This document shows, piece after piece, positions 36,101-44,357 of a DNA stretch of 64,000 nt. Within the stretch, counting starts at the first letter, position 1. Every line of letters starts with the position of its first letter. Location of the stretch: the NCBI GenBank assembly GCA_937920725.1, contig CALEUW010000021.1, forward strand, positions 42,994 to 106,993. Direction: 5' to 3'. The notes under the pieces were generated by a model. It was not told where the DNA came from. It did not search any database and saw only the letters and a list, made by a program, of their open reading frames with translations. The DNA comes from UMGS1601 sp900553335. Its GTDB lineage: Bacteria; Bacillota; Clostridia; Oscillospirales; Ruminococcaceae. The position numbers and the translations under genes are program-made.

Positions 36101-36589
36101 TTATCGTCTGCCTCTTGAGGTATTCTGACTGATGCCTTGCGAGTCGTCCTGCGAGTCGTAAGCACCGTTATCCGGCGCATTGCCATAATACTGATTTTCA
36201 GATTGTGCTAATAACGGCACCTGCGATCGTTCGTTATCCCGTTTTACCGTCAACTGCTTGTTATAGCCGTCAAGCACAATGTTATTGAACAGATTTTGTT
36301 TATTATGGTCGTTTGCAAAAATCGCTTGCGGGAATCTTTTAGGTTCCTGCTGTCCTTCTGCATTAGTAGCGTAATAAACTTTTGTCGGCATCGAAACATA
36401 TGGCTCGCCTGTCTTTCGGCTTTCCCAAATCGCAATATCACGAAGCTCCAATCCGTTTTTAAACGTTGCCCTGCACGTTGCAAGCGGCTGATTACTGCCG
36501 GGATTCCGATCATCGTTAAATGTGAAGTTAACAAATGACAAGTCGATATTGTTGACTTCACAAGCCTGTGTGTAAGTTACCTTTTTCAT
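36101..36589 (-). CDS. SpoVG-like protein with a disordered tail
   Basis: A 162-aa protein. Residues about 35-115 match the SpoVG pattern: LATCRATFKNGLELRDIAIWE (as in SpoVG ASITLDEEFVVHDIRVI), GEPYVSMPTKVYY (as in LFVAMPSKR) and IFANDHNKQNLFNNIVLDGYNKQ at the C-terminal helix. The last 45 residues are Gln/Ser/Asn/Asp-rich. SpoVG proteins bind nucleic acids; ICEs often carry such single-domain relatives. It is translationally coupled to the primase. Confidence 0.75.
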   Translation of the reverse strand: MKKVTYTQACEVNNIDLSFVNFTFNDDRNPGSNQPLATCRATFKNGLELRDIAIWESRKTGEPYVSMPTKVYYATNAEGQQEPKRFPQAIFANDHNKQNLFNNIVLDGYNKQLTVKRDNERSQVPLLAQSENQYYGNAPDNGAYDSQDDSQGISQNTSRGRR

Positions 36590-36622
36590 ACTTTTACCTC
36601 ACTTTCAATAAAATAAAAAATT

Positions 36623-36659
36623 CCCTTGCAGTGAGTGCTGACCTCAATCACCGCAAGGG
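36623..36659 (-). terminator. Hairpin with T-run before the SpoVG-like gene
   Basis: On the minus strand GCCCTTGC-GGTGA...TCAC-GCAAGGG folds and is followed by AATTTTTTATTTT, placed between the HAD-domain gene and the SpoVG-like start, 34 nt before the ATG. It is another terminator-shaped leader, different in sequence from the repeat family. Confidence 0.7.
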
Positions 36660-36688
36660 CAATATATATAATAAAGGCGCTGCCTTTA

Positions 36689-37969
36689 CTACCTATGAAA
36701 TTTCTTGCTATCTAAAACCATAGCTTCGTTATCTTGATTTTGCTGTACTGTGTCTTCCACATCCTTACGATCTGTCCTATACCGATTTGCAGATATAGTA
36801 CTGTTTATCTGATCTACAAAGAACGGTAAGGTTGGCACATCAGAAGAAAACAAATACTTCTCATTCCCGTCACGGAATCCGTAGACTTCATATGTTTTTG
36901 TTCCCGATACTTTGCGTACAGAAAGTGTTTCCAAACCGTACTTGTATTCAGGTTTTACTGCATCGTTAGATTGTGATGTAAACTTAACAATTTCAGACAG
37001 TCTGTAATTAAGCTTAGTATCAACGATTGCAGGAAATTTTTCGCTCGCAGAATGTATGGCCTTGTTAAGTTCGTCCTCCTTAAACAGCAGCAAGCAATCA
37101 TCCGAACCTTTGGGATCAACTGCTTGCCTATACACAAATTCATTGACTGCTGACTGTTTGTCTTTAAAATACGACGGCGTTTCAAGATTTGATAATGTGT
37201 ATCCGTCTGTATCATAGTTATCGCAAATCAGGTAAGCCTGCTCTGAATTCGGAGGCTGCAAAACAGAAAATAGCGCTCTGCTGCCGGACTGAACTTCGAT
37301 ATTTGCAAGGCCGTCTGAACCTATCATGTCTAAATAATAATAGGCGTCATACATTATCTTTTTATGATTTGTATTCACTTCGAGTTTTATTTCCCCCGGT
37401 TTGCTTTCAGAAAAGATATTTAATATGGTGTTTGCGTTCAGGTCGGCAGAGAAAGAAGTATATATCCTGTCTCCGTCCCATATATTGCCTTTATCTCCGC
37501 CTAAAGCTCCGAGCCCTTTATCATTAAGGCTGTTGACAGCTTTAACAGCCTTTGCATTGACCTCTTTATCAGCTGCTTTTTTCTGCCACTCTTCAAGGTT
37601 GAGATTGTAGTCATCAACCAATACATCTCCGTCCTGCAAGCCTCCCGGTATGTAGTCTGTCTTATCTTCTCCGTAAGGGACATATATACGGTTTTCCTGA
37701 GCTATGTTTACATTATGCTTATCAAGCCACTTATCCTTTTGCTTTTCAAATCCCGGAGGATCTCCGAGCTCGCAGGAAGATAGGCTGAACACTTCAACAC
37801 CTTGCTCCGATAGCTTATTTACAAGCTCGATCATATTCTTTTCCGGCTCAATGTGTTCAAAAAAGTTTTCCGTCTTATACATCTTCTCAAGCTGAACGCT
37901 TCCGTTTTCATCCATGAGGGAATCCGTAATTTTATTAAGCGTTCCGTCCATATCAAAAAATATTCTCAT
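36689..37969 (-). CDS. HAD-like (5'-nucleotidase type) domain protein with unknown C-terminal part
   Basis: A 426-aa protein. RIFFDMDGTLNKI at the N-terminus is the HAD nucleophile motif; VEVFSLSSCE and GDVLVDDYNLNLEEWQ supply the later Ser/Thr and DD motifs seen in deoxyribonucleotidase-like HADs. Residues about 165-426 have no recognised domain but look folded. Fusions of this HAD with ICE-specific regions are seen in clostridial elements; the substrate may be a nucleotide, by inference. Confidence 0.65.
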   Translation of the reverse strand: MRIFFDMDGTLNKITDSLMDENGSVQLEKMYKTENFFEHIEPEKNMIELVNKLSEQGVEVFSLSSCELGDPPGFEKQKDKWLDKHNVNIAQENRIYVPYGEDKTDYIPGGLQDGDVLVDDYNLNLEEWQKKAADKEVNAKAVKAVNSLNDKGLGALGGDKGNIWDGDRIYTSFSADLNANTILNIFSESKPGEIKLEVNTNHKKIMYDAYYYLDMIGSDGLANIEVQSGSRALFSVLQPPNSEQAYLICDNYDTDGYTLSNLETPSYFKDKQSAVNEFVYRQAVDPKGSDDCLLLFKEDELNKAIHSASEKFPAIVDTKLNYRLSEIVKFTSQSNDAVKPEYKYGLETLSVRKVSGTKTYEVYGFRDGNEKYLFSSDVPTLPFFVDQINSTISANRYRTDRKDVEDTVQQNQDNEAMVLDSKKFHR

Positions 37970-37999
37970 ATATATTTCCTTTCATTATTTGCCCGATTT

Positions 38000-38806
38000 T
38001 TATGACTGTTGGTTGTATAAGCTCCTGCGTATGCGAGTGTTATTTTGGCTTACTACTTGTGTTTGTGAAATGGATTCATCACAAAGCTTTTTAAACTCTG
38101 ATTGAATATTCTTGATTTTCAAGTATTCTGCTGTAATTTTCTCAGCCTCAAAAGATTGCTCGCTGCTCTTGTCCGATTGTATGATACGAAGCCTGTTTTG
38201 TATTTTTGCCGAATAAGCTCCTGCTTTAGCTTCTTTAGAATATCCTACGGTGTTTGTGAAATCAATATCTGTTCCTTTTTCTTTATCATAATTTTCAAAG
38301 CAATTGTCAATCCGCTTTCCGAGCTGATTATAGTAGTAGTCAATAGCCATAGATATAACAGATATTTTTTCATCTAAAGTAATATCGTCTTTAAATTCCG
38401 TACCGTATGCCGTTTGCTTTGTCCGTTTGTTGCTGTTCGGAGTATTATTCTGCGATTCGTAGTACGCAACCAAATAAGAATACTGTTTTTCAACATATTC
38501 TTTGTTTTTTGCAAGCGCATTATATTCGACGCTTCCAAAAATGCTTATAAGTTTACTGCCGCCCACTACTCTGTCAAGATTGTCGATATCATTGCTGTCG
38601 ATAGATGTAAATGCACGATCAAACATGTCTTTTAATTCTATACAGTTTGCATGAACAGCAGTAAGGTCTTTATCATCTCCCGACAAGAACTCTCCATTGG
38701 AACAGATTGCTACCCAGTTATTTCTATCATCGGCATACAGAGTTTTTACTTTTGACAAACGTTCTCTTATATGCGGAGGCAAGTATTTAATTTGCAGTTT
38801 TCTCAT
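38000..38806 (-). CDS. Unknown ICE protein, mostly helical
   Basis: A 268-aa soluble protein without signal or membrane helix. It starts MRKLQIKYLPPHIRERLSK, has a Tyr-rich centre (YVEKQYSYLVAYYES, IDYYYNQLGKRID) and a C-terminal coiled-coil-like helix (SFEAEKITAEYLKIKNIQSEFKKLC). I do not recognise the family. Its ATG overlaps the LRR gene stop by 4 nt (ATGA), so the two are co-translated. Confidence 0.6.
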   Translation of the reverse strand: MRKLQIKYLPPHIRERLSKVKTLYADDRNNWVAICSNGEFLSGDDKDLTAVHANCIELKDMFDRAFTSIDSNDIDNLDRVVGGSKLISIFGSVEYNALAKNKEYVEKQYSYLVAYYESQNNTPNSNKRTKQTAYGTEFKDDITLDEKISVISMAIDYYYNQLGKRIDNCFENYDKEKGTDIDFTNTVGYSKEAKAGAYSAKIQNRLRIIQSDKSSEQSFEAEKITAEYLKIKNIQSEFKKLCDESISQTQVVSQNNTRIRRSLYNQQS

Positions 38807-39414
38807 TTTCGTCCTCCTTTTGGTATAATATCTTGATGAGCTTTGTCAGCAGCATTTTTTTGATTACTGCTATTTGACAGTTCAACATAAGATAAATTGT
38901 TTTTTACTGCATATTCGTGAGCTTTAGAACTGATCGGAGCAATGATAATAATTCCTTTCCTCTGCGTGTAATCATCAAGCTTAACAACTGTTTCCGGATT
39001 AGGTATTTCAAAGCTCGTTTCTGCGGTTGTGACCATGCCTTCTATGCTTTTTACAGTGACAGGAAAAGTTATATTTTTGATGTGCCCGTAGCCGTAAAAT
39101 AAAGCTTTGTTGTCCGTGTAAACATCGGTGTTAAAGCTTTTAAGCTTTGTACCTGACAGATCAAGCTGTTTTAAGCTCCAACAATTGCCAAAAGCCCCTT
39201 TGCCTATATGCTCAAGCCTTTCGTTAAATTGTATCTCTTCTAAAGATTTGCAGTTTACAAAAGCAAGCTCGTCTATTGCTTTTAAATTAGGAGAACACAC
39301 AAACTGCTCCAAATTTGAGAACCCTGCATATGTGAGCGGAAGTATCTTTTCGATATCAGAAGATTGTATGATCTCTTTCTTGTAAAACTGTGAAATTGTG
39401 CTGGTATAATCCAT
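38803..39414 (-). CDS. Leucine-rich-repeat (BspA-like) protein
   Basis: A protein of about 203 aa from the ATG at 39414 (MDYTSTISQF), with GAAAGGA upstream. Three or four BspA-type repeats are visible: LTYAGFSNLEQFVCSPNLKAIDELAFVNCKSLEEI, ERLEHIGKGAFGNCWSLKQLDLSGTKLKSF. There is no signal peptide, so it would act inside the cell, probably as a binding partner of the next gene product. A palindromic hairpin with T6 lies 28 nt before the start. Confidence 0.78.
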   Translation of the reverse strand: MDYTSTISQFYKKEIIQSSDIEKILPLTYAGFSNLEQFVCSPNLKAIDELAFVNCKSLEEIQFNERLEHIGKGAFGNCWSLKQLDLSGTKLKSFNTDVYTDNKALFYGYGHIKNITFPVTVKSIEGMVTTAETSFEIPNPETVVKLDDYTQRKGIIIIAPISSKAHEYAVKNNLSYVELSNSSNQKNAADKAHQDIIPKGGRK

Positions 39415-39441
39415 AAGTAAAATTCCTTTCAAAACAAAAAA

Positions 39442-39460
39442 GTGAGACTTTATGTCCCAC
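39442..39460 (-). repeat. Hairpin repeat before the LRR gene
   Basis: Sense strand GTGGGAC-ATAAA-GTCTCAC then TTTTTTG. The one changed position gives a G.U pair in the sense RNA but a mismatch on the other strand. Confidence 0.85.
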
Positions 39461-39461
39461 T

Positions 39462-40268
39462 TTATCTGCCTCTGTATGTACTTTTTTCTTCAATTATCAT
39501 TTCTAAGTCGTCTTCCGTATTAGATTTTTTATTACTGTTGATATAAAAATCCGGCGGAAAGCCCTTGACATTTTGAGTAGTGTATGCTATACTATCATTG
39601 AAGTTAAGATATGTTTCCTCCAGGGGCAATTGTAGCCCGGCGGACTGAAGCATTATCTTAGCTTCTTTTTTGTTTGCTGCAATTAAATTTCCATTTTGTA
39701 ATTGTGCATTTAGATAATTAACAAAGTTATTTCTTCCGTATATACTAGAAATTCTATTAACCTCATTTCTTCTTCCCGTTTCACTTAAACTGACAGCAAC
39801 CATAACCCCACGACTTTTATTATCTTGAAGCCGAGTAATCACAACTAACGAACTGTCTTTGTTTCCTTGAAAAATCATTACAGGATTTCTAAGCTCCTCA
39901 GGAATACGCTGTAAAATATCTCTTGTAAGTCCATGACCATGATACTTAACCTCAGGATCAGCCATACACTTTGCAATCGTTCTCGGCGCTATAACGACAT
40001 CAAGATTTTGGTCTGCTCCGGATATTGCAAGAGCATTAGAAGTTCTGCAAACGTATATGTACTCTGATGATCTTGTACCGTTATCAAGAAATCTGTCAAG
40101 ATTAATTGCAAACATCTGATCTTCAATGCGGTTTTGCCTAATTATATCTGCCATTTTCAAAATATCTTTTTCATCCACCGTCAAGGTGGATTTTTTATTT
40201 TCAGAAGACAGATCTACCTCTCCGGAGAAAACCCTACGCAGCTCTTCGGTGCTTTCAAACTCATCCAA
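39462..40268 (-). CDS. MuF-C-like domain protein
   Basis: A 268-aa protein with a TTG start behind AAAGGAG. The centre, GHGLTRDILQRIPEELRNPVMIF followed by SLVVITRLQDN, VMVAVSLSE and EVNRISSIYGR, matches the pattern of the phage MuF C-terminal domain, a fold in the barnase/EndoU/RelE-like group often used as a toxin or processing nuclease. The catalytic residues cannot be assigned by eye. No immunity gene is obvious beside it; the LRR and the 38000-38806 proteins are downstream in the same unit. Confidence 0.65.
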   Translation of the reverse strand: MDEFESTEELRRVFSGEVDLSSENKKSTLTVDEKDILKMADIIRQNRIEDQMFAINLDRFLDNGTRSSEYIYVCRTSNALAISGADQNLDVVIAPRTIAKCMADPEVKYHGHGLTRDILQRIPEELRNPVMIFQGNKDSSLVVITRLQDNKSRGVMVAVSLSETGRRNEVNRISSIYGRNNFVNYLNAQLQNGNLIAANKKEAKIMLQSAGLQLPLEETYLNFNDSIAYTTQNVKGFPPDFYINSNKKSNTEDDLEMIIEEKSTYRGR

Positions 40269-40296
40269 TAAACATCACTCCTTTCAAAACAAAAAA

Positions 40297-40315
40297 GCGA
40301 GACTTTATGTCCCAC
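40297..40315 (-). repeat. Hairpin repeat before the MuF-C-like gene
   Basis: Sense strand GTGGGAC-ATAAA-GTCTCGC then TTTTTTG. Two stem positions differ from consensus and both make G.U pairs in the sense RNA. Confidence 0.85.
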
Positions 40316-40328
40316 TTACAGCTTCGTC

Positions 40329-40778
40329 CTAAAACGGTACACCGTCATCGTCCAAGATTTCCTCAAAATCCTCAAGATTGCCAATAGAAATATTTGCAGG
40401 CGGCTCGTTTGCTGCGGTTGTCGACTGAGTTGATGAATTGCTTGATACAGCCTGCTGCTTCGCTTCACCTGTGAATGAAATATTATCTACATAAACCTCT
40501 GTGATATAGTGCCTTGAACCGTTCTTATCATCGTATGTTCTCGTTCTGAGCTGTCCCTCAAGGGCTATCATTCTTCCCTTACCGAAGTACTTGCACATAA
40601 ACTCAGCCGTCTTGTTCCATGCAACGCATGAAATAAAATCCGTCTGTCTCTCCTCACCCTGCTTTACATAGCCACGATCAACAGCAACGTTGAAAGAAAG
40701 GACGCTATGTCCTCCGGGCGTCTGCTTAAGCTCTAAATCGTGTGTGATTCTTCCCATTAAAATTGCTCTGTTTAACAT
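40329..40778 (-). CDS. ssb: Single-stranded DNA-binding protein, ICE copy 3 (canonical)
   Basis: A 149-aa canonical SSB: MLNRAILMGRITHDLELKQTPGG, SFNVAVDRGYV, TDFISCVAWNKTAEFMCKYFGKGRMIALEGQLRTR and a Ser/Thr/Gln linker ending in the acidic tip DDDGVPF, the partner-binding C-terminus. Unlike the other two ICE copies it should recruit replication proteins. Its tail shares LEDFEEIL with copy 1 (LDDFEEIL). Confidence 0.95.
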   Translation of the reverse strand: MLNRAILMGRITHDLELKQTPGGHSVLSFNVAVDRGYVKQGEERQTDFISCVAWNKTAEFMCKYFGKGRMIALEGQLRTRTYDDKNGSRHYITEVYVDNISFTGEAKQQAVSSNSSTQSTTAANEPPANISIGNLEDFEEILDDDGVPF

Positions 40779-40803
40779 TTTTTCCTCCTAACAAAAATTT
40801 TAT

Positions 40804-41205
40804 TTACATCTCTTCACATTGTTCTTCTGTTTTCAAGTTTAAAAATGCAGAAAGTCTTATAGATACACTCATCATAACGCTGCAAAAATCCTCTCTTGAC
40901 AGATTAAAAATATACTTTTCATAAGTTTCTAACTTGTCAAACTTCTCTGTTGATAACGGAAAGTTTTTACTCTCGTCAAGCATTATAGATTCTAACAAAC
41001 TAAGTAACGATGAAATTTCAAAACTATCGACTTCTGAATTATCAAATAAAACATTTAGTAGATATTTCAAACAATAGTTATCACAGCGAATTGTGAGATG
41101 ACTATAATCAGGATTTTTATTGATAGCTAAATTGCTTGTGCTTGTCATAACATCATTAACGAACGCATTTATATCTTTTCTTTTAATTTTCATGTCATTT
41201 TCCAT
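40804..41205 (-). CDS. Unknown acidic helical protein
   Basis: A 133-aa protein from the ATG at 41205 (MENDMKIKRKDINAF), behind TTAGGAGGAGC. It is soluble, helical and Leu/Ser-rich (ISSLLSLLESIMLDES, DFCSVMMSVSIRLSAFLNL). No family is recognised. It lies between the HTH replication-type protein and SSB, so a role in replication control is possible. Confidence 0.55.
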   Translation of the reverse strand: MENDMKIKRKDINAFVNDVMTSTSNLAINKNPDYSHLTIRCDNYCLKYLLNVLFDNSEVDSFEISSLLSLLESIMLDESKNFPLSTEKFDKLETYEKYIFNLSREDFCSVMMSVSIRLSAFLNLKTEEQCEEM

Positions 41206-41216
41206 TAATGCTCCTC

Positions 41217-42272
41217 CTAACTCTCTGAAATTAAATCGCTCAATCCGCCATTCAAAAGCCATTGATCAATTATTCCTTTTTGCATATCTGAATCGGCAGC
41301 AGAATGCTTATCAAAAAATTCTAGGTCATATGACATTGATTTAGCAGCATGACCTAATTTTCTTAGTTCCGTTATTTGCGGCATTTGATATAAAGATGAC
41401 GCTATGTATGCAAACATATCTTTGACTTTCGACTGATACTTAGAAAAATTCTCAGCAACAGACATAATCATATCTCCGTTAAGCTTTTGATATTCCTCTA
41501 CGACTTTACTCTTTGGAATTTCTTCTCCTCTAACCCGTATTGGTTTATCGTTTCTCAAAACAAAAGATAAAACAGCTTGTATGTATAAATATAGCCTTGC
41601 TTTCTGAGGATTTTCTCTTATCAACTTCTCAAAATCAATCCGTTTACAAATTTCTTCATAATCATTCATTCCTTCATTTTTGACTTTACTATCTATACTT
41701 TCTGTAGAATGAATGAAAGAAGAATTAGTATTTGATTCTTTAGTATTTAATTCTTTAGTACTTAATATATTAGTATTTAATTGGTCGGGATTTTCCAAGA
41801 TAGGTTTTTCCAAGATTGGATTATCCAAGATTGGATTTTCCCATACTGGTAAATCCGTGTCGTTAGACTCCAAGATTGGATTTTCCCGTTTAGGCTCAGA
41901 TGAAGCTATATCAGCGTTTGCGGAGTTTTCAGCTTTTTCAGCCACAATGGATTTTCCGTTATGGTTATCTTCATCAAAATGCGGTTGTTCGTAAATAACA
42001 TATTCCGTTGTCGTGAGCTGACCTTTCGCATTTCTGACTCTTGAACGTTTAATATACCCTTCCGATTCAAGCTCTTTGATAGTAGAATTTATACTGTCAA
42101 TACCGTCCTTGCATATGGAAGCAAGACCTTTAGTTGTATAGTCCCAACTCTCCGGCAAGGATAGCATCAAGGACAATAGTCCTTTTGCCTTTAGCGATAG
42201 TTTCGTGTTTCTCAGATGATGATTAGCCATCACCGTATAATCTTTTGTCTTATCAACTCTAAATACTGCCAT
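41217..42272 (-). CDS. Replication-type winged-helix protein
   Basis: A protein of about 351 aa from the ATG at 42272 (MAVFRVDKTKDYTVMANHHLRN), with AAAGGGG upstream. LSLKAKGLLSLMLSLPESWDYTTKGLASICKDGIDSINSTIKELESEGYI is the winged-helix of RepA-N/DnaD-like initiators of Firmicute plasmids and ICEs. The middle holds a short proline-rich array (ENPILDNPILEKPILEN) and Asn/Ser-rich linker; the C-terminus (IDFEKLIRENPQKARLYLYI to the end) is helical. It probably starts ICE replication or regulates it. Confidence 0.78.
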   Translation of the reverse strand: MAVFRVDKTKDYTVMANHHLRNTKLSLKAKGLLSLMLSLPESWDYTTKGLASICKDGIDSINSTIKELESEGYIKRSRVRNAKGQLTTTEYVIYEQPHFDEDNHNGKSIVAEKAENSANADIASSEPKRENPILESNDTDLPVWENPILDNPILEKPILENPDQLNTNILSTKELNTKESNTNSSFIHSTESIDSKVKNEGMNDYEEICKRIDFEKLIRENPQKARLYLYIQAVLSFVLRNDKPIRVRGEEIPKSKVVEEYQKLNGDMIMSVAENFSKYQSKVKDMFAYIASSLYQMPQITELRKLGHAAKSMSYDLEFFDKHSAADSDMQKGIIDQWLLNGGLSDLISES

Positions 42273-42301
42273 TTCAATTTGCCCCTTTCTTTTCAAAAAA
42301 A

Positions 42302-42338
42302 TTAAGACTTAAGCTTAGAATAAAAGCTCAAGTCTTAA
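42302..42338 (-). terminator. Terminator after the matrix-fibre operon
   Basis: TTAAGACTTGAGCTT pairs with AAGCTTAAGTCTTAA on the minus strand, then seven T residues, 18 nt after the last fibre-gene stop. Confidence 0.85.
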
Positions 42339-42356
42339 CCTTTAACATCATTAAAA

Positions 42357-43019
42357 CTAATCATTAAGTATCTTATCGATCTCAGACGGATTGGATCCCT
42401 CAAGCTCGTCAAAGCTGTCTGCAAGTACTGCCTTGACCTCAAAATCCATTGTAAAGCTTTCAAGCGGTGATATATTGGTTATCCATTCCTCTTTAGTTAT
42501 GTCACACGGTACAACTATGTTTGTAAACAGCTCTTCGCTGTCGCCGTCTAAAAGCCTTGTGTACTCACCGTCCGACATAAAATAAAACGTATTGCCGTCT
42601 CTGACAAACTTAGGATTTATTGTGTCAAGTTTCAGCTCTGCAAGCTCATCGCTCGTGTAGATTACGCCGTCCTCAAGAACGCCCTCAGGATCGTAATAGA
42701 TAAACGAGTCTATGTAGTCAAGAACGCTTTTGTCGGTGATCTCATTTCCGTCCTTATCCCTTATGTGCATTGTTATGGCGCAGTATATATCCCCGTCATT
42801 TGCCGTAACGGTCGGATTTTTAGATACCGTATCTCCTATGCGGAGCTGTTCGCCGTTTTCATCTTCCCAGTTAAGCTCCTGTAATGAAACATCAACCTTC
42901 GATGTTTCAAATCTATTTGCAATACTGCCTCTGCTTGTATACCATGCAAAAGAAGCAAGCGCCGCAGACGCCAGTAACACGCATACACAGCAAATAGCAG
43001 CTATTTTTTTCTTACTCAT
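42357..43019 (-). CDS. SipW-dependent secreted protein 3 (TasA/CalY-like)
   Basis: A 220-aa protein with the special signal of SipW substrates: KKKIAAICCVCVLLASAALASFAWYTSRGSIANRF, with SFAWYT as the cut-site signature (like SYAWFTD). The mature part has a beta-sandwich look (FETSKVDVSLQELNW, ITMHIRDKDGNEIT, FTMDFEVKAVLAD) as in TasA and CalY fibre subunits. It is the last of four secreted products downstream of SipW. Confidence 0.82.
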   Translation of the reverse strand: MSKKKIAAICCVCVLLASAALASFAWYTSRGSIANRFETSKVDVSLQELNWEDENGEQLRIGDTVSKNPTVTANDGDIYCAITMHIRDKDGNEITDKSVLDYIDSFIYYDPEGVLEDGVIYTSDELAELKLDTINPKFVRDGNTFYFMSDGEYTRLLDGDSEELFTNIVVPCDITKEEWITNISPLESFTMDFEVKAVLADSFDELEGSNPSEIDKILND

Positions 43020-43030
43020 ACTATCCCTCC

Positions 43031-43648
43031 TTATTTAAGCGCCAACAGACCATTTGACTGTATGGTTACATCTTCCCAAGCATTATCCTTAGTTATTGCT
43101 TCAGGCTGAATTATGTCGGCTGATACTTCAATATTTACCGTTAAATCTTTGTATGCCGTTTTATCAGCGCCGTCTTTTAGCTTAACACCTGTAAGCAGAG
43201 GCGATGTCATGCTGCCGGTTTTAAGTTTGCTTTGATAATAGAAATATCCGTCCTTATACACCCACAAATATCTCCATGATGGGTGCAGTACAAGCTCGAT
43301 ATCACCGAAATAAACGCTGTTTCCTACCGGCTCTGAAAATCCTGATGTACCGATATTTTCGATATTTCCGTCTGCGTTTTTAATTGTAGGAAAAATCATA
43401 CAGCGCACATAGCCGTCCATGTTTTCAGAATCGTTTCGAAACTGTACCTGCTTAGTATCCGATCCCCACTCATAAGGACCGTCTTCAGGATCTTCAACAA
43501 CTGTCACCTTAGGATCAGCAACAGTAAACTCATTGGATACATCATCTGTAGCTGTAAAAAATGCGCTTGCGGCAATCGTGCCGACAACGGCAACCAGTAA
43601 ACCTACTACAATCGCAATTATCACTTTCTTATTTTTCATCACTGCCAT
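43031..43648 (-). CDS. SipW-dependent secreted protein 2 (TasA/CalY-like)
   Basis: About 205 aa from the ATG at 43648 (MAVMKNKK), behind AAAGGA. The signal is VIIAIVVGLLVAVVGTIAASAFFTATDDVSNEFTV, with SAFFTATD at the cut site, and the mature part is beta-rich (YVRCMIFPTIKNADG, YLWVYKDGYFYYQSKL). The FFYYK-like motif DGYFYYQSKL also appears in the BsaA-like protein (NDGYFYYKRI), marking common ancestry. Its start overlaps the end of the TPNTG protein gene. Confidence 0.82.
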   Translation of the reverse strand: MAVMKNKKVIIAIVVGLLVAVVGTIAASAFFTATDDVSNEFTVADPKVTVVEDPEDGPYEWGSDTKQVQFRNDSENMDGYVRCMIFPTIKNADGNIENIGTSGFSEPVGNSVYFGDIELVLHPSWRYLWVYKDGYFYYQSKLKTGSMTSPLLTGVKLKDGADKTAYKDLTVNIEVSADIIQPEAITKDNAWEDVTIQSNGLLALK

Positions 43649-44357
43649 TTGTACCATCCTTTCTGAAACCTCTGCGTGTCATAACTCCTACAAATACAGC
43701 TGATATAAGTAAAACCACTGCAAAAATGATCAAGAGCGTATTTCCATAACCGGTATTAGGTGTACTGCTGTCTGATGCAGGATTATCGGGGACTTCCGTT
43801 GCAGCTTCTTCCTTGAAAGCTGCTTCAAATATCCATTTGAAATCAACTCTTCCTAAATATTCCTGCCCCTCAATTTCTTTTAAGCCTTCGCCGTTCCAAA
43901 GGATCTCTGCTTTAAGCTCTTTGCTCTGTCCGGAAACGACCTCTCCTAAATTAAGCGGAGAATCCTGCATATTAACATTTCCCTCGCCTGTTACCTTGCC
44001 GTTATAGATAAGCTCACCGTCAAGATAAAGCTTAAGGTTTGTGTATTTCTCAAGATCAAGGTTGCCCTCGCTTGAGATCGGCGCCGTTGACATTGTTAAA
44101 GCATACGGCGTATTGATTAAATTCTGTATTGATAAAACCTTCGTGTATGTTTCTCCCGGCTTCATACTGGAAATATTAACGCAATACTCGCCGTTTTGAG
44201 AAACGCTCTTTCCGTCCTCGTCCATTACATAGAGTCCTTCGGGGATTCCTTTAACCGATCCTTCAGGAAGATTAACTGCACTTGCCGAAAGACCTATCGA
44301 CATAACCGACAGTAAACTAATTACTGAAGCCGTTATCATTTTCAACAATTTCTTCAT
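43629..44357 (-). CDS. Secreted protein with a sortase-like TPNTG anchor
   Basis: A 242-aa protein: signal peptide to about residue 27 (ASA-VNL), a beta-sandwich region (VLSIQNLINTPYALTMST, SKELKAEILWNGEGLKEIEG) like that of pilin or matrix subunits, and a C-terminal sorting signal STPNTGYGN, a hydrophobic helix and RRGFRKDG. TPNTG is a variant of LPxTG. No sortase gene is in the window. It overlaps the sipW end by 41 nt, so it is part of the same operon. Confidence 0.78.
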   Translation of the reverse strand: MKKLLKMITASVISLLSVMSIGLSASAVNLPEGSVKGIPEGLYVMDEDGKSVSQNGEYCVNISSMKPGETYTKVLSIQNLINTPYALTMSTAPISSEGNLDLEKYTNLKLYLDGELIYNGKVTGEGNVNMQDSPLNLGEVVSGQSKELKAEILWNGEGLKEIEGQEYLGRVDFKWIFEAAFKEEAATEVPDNPASDSSTPNTGYGNTLLIIFAVVLLISAVFVGVMTRRGFRKDGTNGSDEK

